Part shown: piece after piece, positions 6,638 through 12,788 of the stretch | Position numbering within the stretch: the first letter of the stretch is position 1 | Layout of the letters: each line of letters begins with the position of its first letter | Assembly (NCBI GenBank): GCA_036272915.1 | Contig: DATAXV010000049.1 | Span: 1 to 17,417, forward strand | DNA from: DATAXV01 sp036272915 | Lineage (GTDB): Bacteria > Chloroflexota > Dormibacteria > Dormibacterales > Dormibacteraceae | Direction of reading: 5' to 3' | Length of the DNA stretch: 17,417 nucleotides | The notes under the pieces: generated by a model | What the model was told of the DNA's origin: nothing | Seen by the model: the letters and a program-made list of their open reading frames with translations, nothing else | The model's database searches: none | Program-made: the position numbers and the translations under genes

Positions 6638-8380
6638 TCAGAGCCGCTCGGGTGCCTCGATGCCGAGGAGCGAGAGGCCCAGGATCAGGGCCCGGGAGGT
6701 CAGCCCGCAGAGGGCCAGCCGCGACTGGCGCAGCTCGTCCGTCTCCGCGCTCAGCACCGAGCAGCGCTCGTAGAAGGCGGTGAAAGCGGTCGCCGTCTCG
6801 TACAGGTGGGTGCAGAGCCGGTGCGGCTCCAGGTGCTCGGTGGCGCTGCGGACAGCCCCGCCGAACTGTGCCAGCCGCAGGCCCAGCGCCCGCTCGCTCG
6901 GGTCGCCGAGGACGATCCGCGTCCCCGGCGCGACCTCCTCGCCTCCGCGGCGGATGACGGAGCGGATGCGGGCGTTCGCGTACTGGAGGTAGACGGCGGT
7001 GTTGCCGTCCATCGCCAGCAGGCGGTCCCAGGCGAAGACGTGGTCCTTCTGCCGGTCGCCGGCCAGGTCGGCGTACTTGAGCGCGCCGATGCCGACGGCG
7101 CGGGCGATCTCCTCCCGCTCCCCGTCCTCGAGCTGGCTGCGCTCCTCGACGATGCGCCGGGCGCGGGCGATGCCCTCGTCGATGAGGTCGACCAGCTTGA
7201 CCGACTCACCCTCGCGGGTCTTCAGGATCTTGCCGTCCTCGCCGAGGAGGGCGCCGAAGCTGACGTGCTGGACGTCGATCGCATCGGTGACCCAGCCGGC
7301 CAGCCGGCCGGTGGCGAAGAGCATCTGCAGGCGCATGTGCTGCGCCGCCTGGATGACGTAGAGGAGCTCCTCGCCGTGGAGCTCCTGGGTGCGGAAGCGG
7401 AGGGCGGCGAGGTCGGTGGCCTCGTAGTTGAAGCCTCCGTCGCTCTTGCGAACGATCAGGGGCTGGGGCGAGCCGTCGCGGCCCTTGAAGCCGGGGGGGA
7501 AGACGCAGAGGGCGCCCTCGCTCTCGACCAGCAGGCCCTTGGCCTGGAGCTCCTCGACGACGTCCCCGAGGAACGGGTTGTAGAAGCTCTCGCCCCGCGC
7601 ATCCTCTGGCCGGAGGAGCACGCCGAGGACGTCGTAGATGTGCTGGAAGTACTGAATCGAGGCCGCGACCAGCTCGCTCCACAGCTCGAGGGTGCCGGCA
7701 TCTCCGCCCTGGAGCAGCACCACCCGCCGGCGGGAGCGCTCGGCGAAGACGGGACTCTCGTTGAACTTGGCCCGCGCCGCCTTGTAGAGTGCGTCCAGGT
7801 CCCGAATCGAGTGCTCGGCGCCCGTCTGTGTCCACCCCAGGTCGACCAGGTGCTCGAGCAGCATGCCGAAGGGCGTGCCCCAGTCGCCGAGGTGGTTCTG
7901 GGCGATGACCTCGTCGCCCGAGAACCTGAGCAGCCGGGCGATCGCGTCGCCGATCACGGTGCTGCGCAGGTGTCCGGCGTGGAGCTCCTTGGCGATGTTG
8001 GGCGCGCCGTAGTCGATGACCACCCGCCGCGCCCGCGCGCTAGGCGGAACGCCCAGGCGGGCGTCGGTCTGGAGACGGACCAGCAGGCCCTCCAGCCAGG
8101 AGCGGCGCAGGGTCAGGTTGACGAAGCCGGCGCCGGCCACGACCGGAGGCTCGACCAGGTCGGCCTCGAGGTGGCTGGCGATCTCACCGGCGACGGCGAG
8201 AGGGGCGGCTCCGACGCGCTTGGCCAGGGCGAAGGCGGCGTTGCACTGGTAATCGGCCGGCCGGTCCGGCGCAGCGGCGCGGATGACGGCCTCCTCGGCC
8301 GTGATCCTGAGCCCGAACGCGGCCTCCACCGCGGCGGCGACGCGATCGCCGAGTTCGAGTGTCAGATCCCCCTTCAACAC
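6638..8380 (-). CDS. argS: Arginyl-tRNA synthetase
   Basis: Class I aminoacyl-tRNA synthetase charging tRNA-Arg. The 580-residue protein has the N-terminal Add-1-like tRNA-recognition domain (about 1-115, with the DYQCNAAF segment), then YGAPNIAKELHAGHLRSTVIGD with the HIGH-type motif HAGH at 134-137, and QNHLGDWGTPFGMLL. The KMSK position is replaced by KTREG (387-391), as is usual for many ArgRS. The C-terminal anticodon-binding domain ends LSLLGIEAPERL, a typical ArgRS ending. The GTG at 8380 is the best start, with a TTG codon next to it. The 99-bp divergent region with proline dehydrogenase is too short for a T-box and shows none. A single-copy essential enzyme is expected here; identification is secure. 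Confidence 0.97.
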   Translation of the reverse strand: MLKGDLTLELGDRVAAAVEAAFGLRITAEEAVIRAAAPDRPADYQCNAAFALAKRVGAAPLAVAGEIASHLEADLVEPPVVAGAGFVNLTLRRSWLEGLLVRLQTDARLGVPPSARARRVVIDYGAPNIAKELHAGHLRSTVIGDAIARLLRFSGDEVIAQNHLGDWGTPFGMLLEHLVDLGWTQTGAEHSIRDLDALYKAARAKFNESPVFAERSRRRVVLLQGGDAGTLELWSELVAASIQYFQHIYDVLGVLLRPEDARGESFYNPFLGDVVEELQAKGLLVESEGALCVFPPGFKGRDGSPQPLIVRKSDGGFNYEATDLAALRFRTQELHGEELLYVIQAAQHMRLQMLFATGRLAGWVTDAIDVQHVSFGALLGEDGKILKTREGESVKLVDLIDEGIARARRIVEERSQLEDGEREEIARAVGIGALKYADLAGDRQKDHVFAWDRLLAMDGNTAVYLQYANARIRSVIRRGGEEVAPGTRIVLGDPSERALGLRLAQFGGAVRSATEHLEPHRLCTHLYETATAFTAFYERCSVLSAETDELRQSRLALCGLTSRALILGLSLLGIEAPERL

Positions 8381-8479
8381 GGAGCCAATCTTGCCTGATC
8401 CGCCCCTTCATGCGCGAAGTGGCGCTAAGGTGGGCGAGGCTCCCGGCCCGCCGCCGGAACCACCTGAGAGGAACTATCC

Positions 8480-9385
8480 ATGCTGTCGAGATTGCTGGCC
8501 CGTTCGGTCACGCTGCTGCCCAAGGGGGTGGTGGCCAGGATCGCCGGCAGGTACATCGCCGGCGAGGACCTGGCCACCGCCGTGCACGCCGCCCGCCACC
8601 TCTGCGACGAGGGCTGCGGCATCACCCTCAACAACCTGGGCGAGAACATCAACTCCCCGGCCGACGCCGAGGCCATGCGCGACGACTATCTGGCGTCGCT
8701 GCGGGCGGTCGCCGACAACAAGCTGCGCGGAGGCATCTCGGTCAAGCTCTCCGGTCTCGGCCTGGGCCTCGACCCCGAGCTCTGCCGCTCGCTGCTCGAC
8801 CAGGTCTTGGAGGCGGCGCGGGAGGCGGGCCGCTTCGTGCGGGTCGACATGGAGGAGTCCCGCTGGACCGACGCCACGCTCGACCTGGTCGTCGACGCAC
8901 GTCGGCGCGGGCATCGCGTCGGCACCGTCATCCAGGCCCGCCTGCGGCGCAGCCCGGACGACATCGAGCGCCTGATCAAAGAGGACGTCCCCATCCGCCT
9001 GGTCAAGGGCATCTACGTCGAGTCGGAGGCGATCGCCTTCACCTCGCAGCAGGACATCCGGGCCGCCTACGGCCGGCTGCTGAGCCGCCTTCTCGAGGCG
9101 AGGGCGGACATCGCCATCGCCACCCATGACGACGAGCTGGTGGGACGGGCCCTGAGCCTGCTCCAGCCGGATGCGCGGGCCGAGTTCCAGCAGCTGCTGG
9201 GGGTGCGGACGAAGCTTCGCCAGCGGCTGATAGCGGAGGGACACCGGGTCCGGGTCTACGTGCCCTTCGGCAGCGACTGGTACGGCTACTCGACGCGCCG
9301 CCTGACGGAGAACCCGCGGATGGCGCTCCTCATCACCAGGGCGGTGTTCCTGCCCGAGCGAGAGGGACCGGCGGGATCCGATTGA
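8480..9385 (+). CDS. Proline dehydrogenase (monofunctional, FAD-dependent)
   Basis: Oxidises L-proline to delta-1-pyrroline-5-carboxylate with FAD, the first step of proline breakdown; usually membrane-associated. The 301-residue protein shows the PRODH barrel: LGENI at 53-57, SVKLSGLGLGLD at 87-98, VRVDMEESRWTD at 120-131, IQARLRRS at 151-158, IRLVKGIYVES at 172-182, IATHDDEL at 213-220 and, near the C-terminus, YGYSTRRLTENP, whose Arg pair (273-274) binds the proline carboxylate. There is no P5C dehydrogenase domain, so this is the short Gram-positive/Thermus type and a separate P5C dehydrogenase must lie elsewhere. The start is set by GAGAGGA 7 nt upstream of the ATG. It is divergent from argS. 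Confidence 0.95.
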   Translation: MLSRLLARSVTLLPKGVVARIAGRYIAGEDLATAVHAARHLCDEGCGITLNNLGENINSPADAEAMRDDYLASLRAVADNKLRGGISVKLSGLGLGLDPELCRSLLDQVLEAAREAGRFVRVDMEESRWTDATLDLVVDARRRGHRVGTVIQARLRRSPDDIERLIKEDVPIRLVKGIYVESEAIAFTSQQDIRAAYGRLLSRLLEARADIAIATHDDELVGRALSLLQPDARAEFQQLLGVRTKLRQRLIAEGHRVRVYVPFGSDWYGYSTRRLTENPRMALLITRAVFLPEREGPAGSD

Positions 9386-9400
9386 GAGAAGGAAGAACGT

Positions 9401-9427
9401 CCCGGCAGGGCCGGGCGTGGGCCCGGC
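9401..9427. terminator. Candidate bidirectional terminator with alternative stems
   Basis: The 42-bp gap between the convergent proline dehydrogenase and membrane-protein genes contains CCCGGC (9401-9406), GCCGGGC (9410-9416) and GCCCGGC (9421-9427). The middle arm can pair perfectly with either neighbour, so two mutually exclusive hairpins are possible (loops AGG or GTGG). No T-tract follows, as is common at such GC content. Confidence 0.5.
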
Positions 9428-9757
9428 TCAGGCGCCGAGTCGAGCGACCCGGTTGAGGTTGAAGACGATGACCTGCAGGCCGACGGCCATGCCCATCACC
9501 GAACCGACCGGCGGCGCGATCCAGGCCGCCCCATCGGGGTGGTCGGCGTGCAGGAGCAGCAGGTAGATGCCGCACAGCACGAACACGCCAGCATCCACCG
9601 CGAAAGCGGTGAGCAGCCAGCGCATGATCCGGCGCTGCTTCGCCTGCTGCGTCGGTTCAGCGCTCAGCCGCTCGCCGGCCACCATGGTCCGGTACAGACC
9701 GAACTGCACACCGACACAGCAGCAGAAGAGCACGGCAGCCGCACCCAGAAAGGCCAT
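9428..9757 (-). CDS. Small membrane protein, three predicted transmembrane helices
   Basis: A 109-residue hydrophobic protein that I do not recognise. Three membrane segments are apparent at about residues 2-22 (with a CCC cluster), 47-69 and 81-101. A basic loop (QQAKQRRIMRW) between the first two suggests that this loop faces the cytosol. No catalytic motif is visible. It begins 13 nt after rpmB on the same strand with GGGGAGG very close to the ATG, so it is probably cotranscribed with rpmB. Function unknown; the high hydrophobicity and the good ribosome-binding site make it a credible gene rather than a shadow. Confidence 0.7.
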   Translation of the reverse strand: MAFLGAAAVLFCCCVGVQFGLYRTMVAGERLSAEPTQQAKQRRIMRWLLTAFAVDAGVFVLCGIYLLLLHADHPDGAAWIAPPVGSVMGMAVGLQVIVFNLNRVARLGA

Positions 9758-9770
9758 GGCCTCCCCGGGT

Positions 9771-9953
9771 TCAGGCGGTGGCGTGCGTCTTCAGGCAGCG
9801 GGTGCAGACACGTGCCCGCACCACCCGGCCGCCGAGCCGCACCCTACCCATCTGCAGGTTGGGAAGGAAGCGGCGCCTGGTGTGCCGCTTCGAGTGGCTG
9901 ACGTTGTTTCCGTATTGCGGCCCCTTGCCGCAGATTGCACATTTCTTCGACAT
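9771..9953 (-). CDS. rpmB: 50S ribosomal protein L28 (zinc-ribbon form)
   Basis: A 60-residue large-subunit ribosomal protein. The sequence MSKKCAICGKGPQYGNNVSH, the basic segment SKRHTRRRF, and VRLGGRVVRARVCTRCL are typical of L28. Both CxxC pairs (CAIC near the N-terminus and CTRC near the C-terminus) are intact, so this is the zinc-binding (C+) form. The true start is the ATG at 9953, not the longer reading frame: homology starts there, and GGAG lies about 11 nt upstream. It is divergent from the Asp23 gene. Confidence 0.97.
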   Translation of the reverse strand: MSKKCAICGKGPQYGNNVSHSKRHTRRRFLPNLQMGRVRLGGRVVRARVCTRCLKTHATA

Positions 9954-9986
9954 GATTGTTCTGTCTCCGTGATCGGACGAGGCCGG

Positions 9987-9992
9987 ATTGTA
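9987..9992 (-). promoter_or_regulatory. Candidate -10 of the rpmB promoter
   Basis: On the minus strand this reads TACAAT, one mismatch from TATAAT, about 33 nt upstream of the rpmB ATG, leaving room for a short leader with the GGAG ribosome-binding site. No good -35 is visible 16-18 bp upstream. The overlapping plus-strand TACCAT (9991-9996) could be the -10 of the divergent Asp23 gene if that gene starts at 10007. Confidence 0.4.
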
Positions 9993-9994
9993 CC

Positions 9995-10411
9995 ATGTCA
10001 CTGGCCATGATCCCGACAGCACGCATCGAGGCAACCACCGACCCAGCGGGCCTGCGCACGCTCAAGGAGCGCGGGCAAATCGAGGTGTACCCCTCGGTCG
10101 TCCGTGCCATAGCCGGACATGCCGCAGTGAATTGCTATGGCGTGATGGGTACCGCCGCCAGGGGCCTACGGGACGGCGTCGCCCAGCTTCTGCACCGTGA
10201 GAACGTGCACCGGGGGGTCGAGGTAAGGGAGACGCCGGAGGGTCTGGCGATCGACATCTACGTCGTGGTGCAATACGGGATTCGCATCACGGAGGTGGCG
10301 CGCAATCTGCAGGAGACGGTCCGCTTCGAGGTCGAGCGGGCGGTCAAGGTTCCTGTGGTGGAGGTCAACGTCACGGTTCAGGGGGTCCACGAGGATAGTC
10401 GCGCACGCTGA
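9995..10411 (+). CDS. Asp23/Gls24 family (DUF322) protein
   Basis: A 138-residue Asp23/Gls24 family protein. Family features are GQIEVYPSVVRAIAGHAA near the start, a GVMGTAARG segment, GLAIDIYVVVQYGIRITEVARNLQ in the middle, and VPVVEVNVTVQGVH near the end. In Firmicutes the equivalent gene (yloU) sits directly before fakA/yloV and next to rpmB, the same arrangement seen here, which supports the call. Its molecular role is unclear; some members are stress- or envelope-associated. Start choice is between ATG 9995 (weak GAGG 12 nt upstream) and ATG 10007 (would be nearly leaderless behind TACCAT). Confidence 0.88.
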   Translation: MSLAMIPTARIEATTDPAGLRTLKERGQIEVYPSVVRAIAGHAAVNCYGVMGTAARGLRDGVAQLLHRENVHRGVEVRETPEGLAIDIYVVVQYGIRITEVARNLQETVRFEVERAVKVPVVEVNVTVQGVHEDSRAR

Positions 10412-10433
10412 TCCGACGCCGCTGGACGGGCAG

Positions 10434-12062
10434 TTGCTCAAGGGAGCGCTGCTTGGCAGCCTTCAATGGCTTGCCGCCCACCAGGAGGAGATAAACAACC
10501 TCAACGTGTTCCCGGTTCCCGACGGGGACACCGGCACCAACATGATGCTGACGCTGCAGTCGGCGGTGGAGGACATCCGCGACTCGCCGGCCACGGAGGT
10601 CGGCAAGATCGCCAAGGTCGCCGCCCACGGCAGCCTGATGGGCGCCCGGGGCAACTCCGGCGTCATCCTCTCGCAGATCTTCCGGGGCTTCGCCAACGCC
10701 GTCCAGGGCAAGAGCGTGGTCGGACCGGTCGACCTCGGCCTGGCCTTCGAGGAGGCCGCAAACTTCGCCTACAGGGCCGTCAACAAGCCGACCGAGGGTA
10801 CGATCCTGACCGTGGCCAGGGAGGCCGGGCGGGCTGCGGTGGCCGCCGGCCGCGAACCCAAGGCGACGCGGGTGGACGTGATGAAGGCCGCGGCCAGGGC
10901 GGCCAGGGAGGCGGTCGAGCGGACGCCCACCCAGCTGCGCATCCTGCGCGAGGCGGGCGTCGTCGACGCCGGCGGATACGGCCTCCAGGTGATGCTCGAG
11001 GGCATGCTCCAATCGGTGCGCGACAGCGGCCAGGTGATGGCCCGGACGCTGCCCAAGCCGGGGAGCGCGGCCCAGGCGGTGCTCGACCTGCCCGAGGAGG
11101 GCTGGGGCTACTGCACCGAGTTCCTGATCAAGGGCGAGAACCTGGACGTCGAGCAGATCCGCGCCGAGATCGCCGCCATGGGCAACTCGGTGCTGGTGGT
11201 GGGCGACCCGGAGCTGGTCAAGGTCCACGTCCACACGGACGATCCGACCAAGGTGATCGCCGCCGCCTCGAGCCGCGGCGCGCTGGAGCGCCTCAGCGTC
11301 GGCGACATGTCGACGCAGCACAAGCGGATCCGCGAGCAGAATGGTCGACCCCGCCCGGAGGCGGCAGGGGCCGGCAACGGCGCCGGTCCCGCGCCGCGGC
11401 GGACGAACGGTCTGGGCATGGTCGTCGTCGTCGCCGGAGGCGGACTCGCCGAGATCTTCCGCAGCCTCGGTGCCGATGAGGTCGTCGAGGGCGGCCAGAC
11501 CATGAACCCCAGCACCGAGGACATGCTCAAGGCGGTGGAGCGGGTCGACTACGACGAGGTCCTGCTCCTGCCCAACAACAAGAACGTCGTGCTCGCGGCG
11601 AGCCAGGTCAAGGATCTGACCGGCAAGCGCGTGCACCTGGTCGAGACGACGACCGTGCCCCAGGGCATCACCGCGGCCGTGGCCTTCAACCCCGAGCGCG
11701 GGGCCGAGGAGAACGCGGCGGTGATGCGGGAGGCGGCGGCGAATGTCCAGACGATCGAGATCACCACAGCCGTGCGCGACACCCGCCACAACGGCAAGGA
11801 GGTCCGCAAGGGCGACGTGATCTCGCTGGTGAACGGCGAGATCGCCGAGACCGGTGACAGCTACTCGTCGGTGATAGAGGCATCGATCGAGGGCCTCAAC
11901 CTTGACGACTACGAGCTGATCACGATCTATCAGGGAGCGGAGGTTCAGGAGAAGGAGGCCGAGGCTCTCCGCGAGTCGCTGTCGCAGCGCTACCCGGACG
12001 TCGAGGTCGAGCTCCTGGCCGGGGGCCAGGAGCACTACCCCTACATACTGTCCGTCGACTGA
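10434..12062 (+). CDS. fakA: Fatty acid kinase catalytic subunit FakA (DhaL/DAK2 domain, YloV family)
   Basis: FakA phosphorylates fatty acids held by a FakB (DegV-type) carrier, feeding exogenous or recycled fatty acids to phospholipid synthesis. From the TTG at 10434 there are 542 residues. The DhaL kinase domain (about 1-190) contains NVFPVPDGDTGTNM with the metal-binding Asp30 and Asp32, and GARGNSGVILSQIFRGF. A central domain (about 215-295) contains VKVHVHTDDP, and after a Pro/Gly-rich linker an EDD-like C-terminal domain (about 325-542) has NNKNVVLAASQ and VPQGITAAVAFNP. The usual family N-terminus (LDGxxLK) is encoded upstream of this TTG, where no ATG, GTG or TTG is available; CTG at 10422 is a candidate. 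No fakB is in the window. It follows the Asp23 gene closely. Confidence 0.93.
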   Translation: MLKGALLGSLQWLAAHQEEINNLNVFPVPDGDTGTNMMLTLQSAVEDIRDSPATEVGKIAKVAAHGSLMGARGNSGVILSQIFRGFANAVQGKSVVGPVDLGLAFEEAANFAYRAVNKPTEGTILTVAREAGRAAVAAGREPKATRVDVMKAAARAAREAVERTPTQLRILREAGVVDAGGYGLQVMLEGMLQSVRDSGQVMARTLPKPGSAAQAVLDLPEEGWGYCTEFLIKGENLDVEQIRAEIAAMGNSVLVVGDPELVKVHVHTDDPTKVIAAASSRGALERLSVGDMSTQHKRIREQNGRPRPEAAGAGNGAGPAPRRTNGLGMVVVVAGGGLAEIFRSLGADEVVEGGQTMNPSTEDMLKAVERVDYDEVLLLPNNKNVVLAASQVKDLTGKRVHLVETTTVPQGITAAVAFNPERGAEENAAVMREAAANVQTIEITTAVRDTRHNGKEVRKGDVISLVNGEIAETGDSYSSVIEASIEGLNLDDYELITIYQGAEVQEKEAEALRESLSQRYPDVEVELLAGGQEHYPYILSVD

Positions 12063-12077
12063 CCGTCGGCCCGACGG
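12063..12077. terminator. Stem-loop directly after the fakA stop
   Basis: CCGTCG (12063-12068), loop GCC, CGACGG (12072-12077): a perfect 6-bp GC-rich stem beginning on the base after the fakA TGA, in the 27-bp gap between two convergent genes. It may end transcription from both sides. No T-tract. Confidence 0.4.
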
Positions 12078-12089
12078 CGGACGGGATGA

Positions 12090-12518
12090 TCAGGCGAGCG
12101 TCGCCTCGAGGGTGATGGCGGGAACGCCGGCCAGCGCCTTCGAGACCGGGCAGCCGGCCTTGGCGCCCTCGGCGGCCTCGCGGAAGGCGAGCTCGTCGAT
12201 CCCGGGAACCCGGCCGCGGACGGTGAGATGGATCGAGGTGATCCCCTCTCCCGGCTGGAAGGTCACGGTGGCGCTGGTCTCCAGGCGCTCCGGCGCGTGG
12301 CCGGCCTGGCCCAGGCCGTGGGAGAGGGCCATCGCGTAGCAGGAGGCGTGGGCGGCCGCGATCAGCTCCTCGGGGCTGGTGCCGTGGCTGCGGTCCTCGG
12401 CCCGGGCGCGCCAGGTCACCCTCTGCTCAGGAAATGCACCGCTGGCCACGGAGACGGTGCCATTGCCCTCCGCCAGTGATCCCAGCCAGACCGCCTGCGC
12501 CTTGCTATCGACCGCCAT
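12090..12518 (-). CDS. OsmC family peroxiredoxin-like protein
   Basis: OsmC/Ohr proteins reduce organic hydroperoxides with a reactive cysteine pair. The 142-residue protein has GTSPEELIAAAHASCYAMAL (peroxidatic-type Cys60, with Glu50/51 nearby) and CPVSKAL (Cys123), both diagnostic. The spacing and HASCYAMAL fit the OsmC rather than the Ohr branch. The start is strongly supported: AAGGAGG lies 7-8 nt before the ATG. A TATAGA -10 and a long perfect palindrome lie just upstream. It converges on fakA and is divergent from the ABC-F gene. Confidence 0.93.
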   Translation of the reverse strand: MAVDSKAQAVWLGSLAEGNGTVSVASGAFPEQRVTWRARAEDRSHGTSPEELIAAAHASCYAMALSHGLGQAGHAPERLETSATVTFQPGEGITSIHLTVRGRVPGIDELAFREAAEGAKAGCPVSKALAGVPAITLEATLA

Positions 12519-12537
12519 CGCGGCTCCTCCTTCTTCT

Positions 12538-12575
12538 TCTATAGCTCACGAGAGGGGGGTGCGCCGCACCCCCCT
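12538..12575 (-). promoter_or_regulatory. Putative osmC-family promoter with perfect 10-bp palindrome over the -35 region
   Basis: On the minus strand TATAGA (12543-12538) is a plausible -10 about 20 nt before the ATG, leaving a short leader that still contains the Shine-Dalgarno. Ten bp upstream lies a perfect inverted repeat: AGGGGGGTGC (12553-12562), spacer GCC, GCACCCCCCT (12566-12575). It covers the place where a -35 would be, where no TTGACA-like hexamer exists. This suits an operator; a hairpin role on either transcript is the alternative. Confidence 0.45.
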
Positions 12576-12592
12576 GGAATTCGTCCCCAATC

Positions 12593-12620
12593 ATGGCAGT
12601 CTCGCCGTCGCTGGTAGACT
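12593..12620 (+). promoter_or_regulatory. Candidate promoter for the ABC-F gene
   Basis: ATGGCA (12593-12598), a 16-bp spacer and TAGACT (12615-12620); each hexamer matches the sigma-70 consensus at four of six positions. A start near 12627 would give a leader of about 160 nt before the ABC-F ATG. That leader holds a two-codon ATG-AGC-TGA reading frame at 12630 and a pyrimidine-rich stretch with several CTCC copies able to pair with the GGAG ribosome-binding site. Confidence 0.35.
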
Positions 12621-12788
12621 GAAACGCAGATGAGCTGATCCTCCCCGACCTTCGACGAGAGCAGCGGTGCCTCCCGGCGCCGGAGTTGTCCTCGTGGAGT
12701 TCGGTGGAGAGGCGTGGTATCTCCCATCACCCTGCCATCGTTCCGAGCCTGCTCTCCCCGTCCCCCTCTCCTTTGTCGTGGAGCGCAG

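Noticed and set aside
6806..8398. 530-residue plus-strand frame over argS
   Set aside because: Antisense shadow of a clearly recognisable arginyl-tRNA synthetase; repetitive Gly/Glu/Asp/Leu/Val composition and no family motif.
8381..8479. T-box or other riboswitch before argS
   Set aside because: The divergent gap is 99 bp, shows no T-box core sequence and is too short to hold one.
10371..12035. 554-residue minus-strand frame over fakA
   Set aside because: Antisense shadow of FakA; low-complexity composition and no motif.
12714..12788. 25-residue N-terminal extension of the ABC-F protein from GTG 12714
   Set aside because: Pro/Ser/Arg-rich, no homology-like features, and the ATG at 12789 has a properly spaced GGAG.
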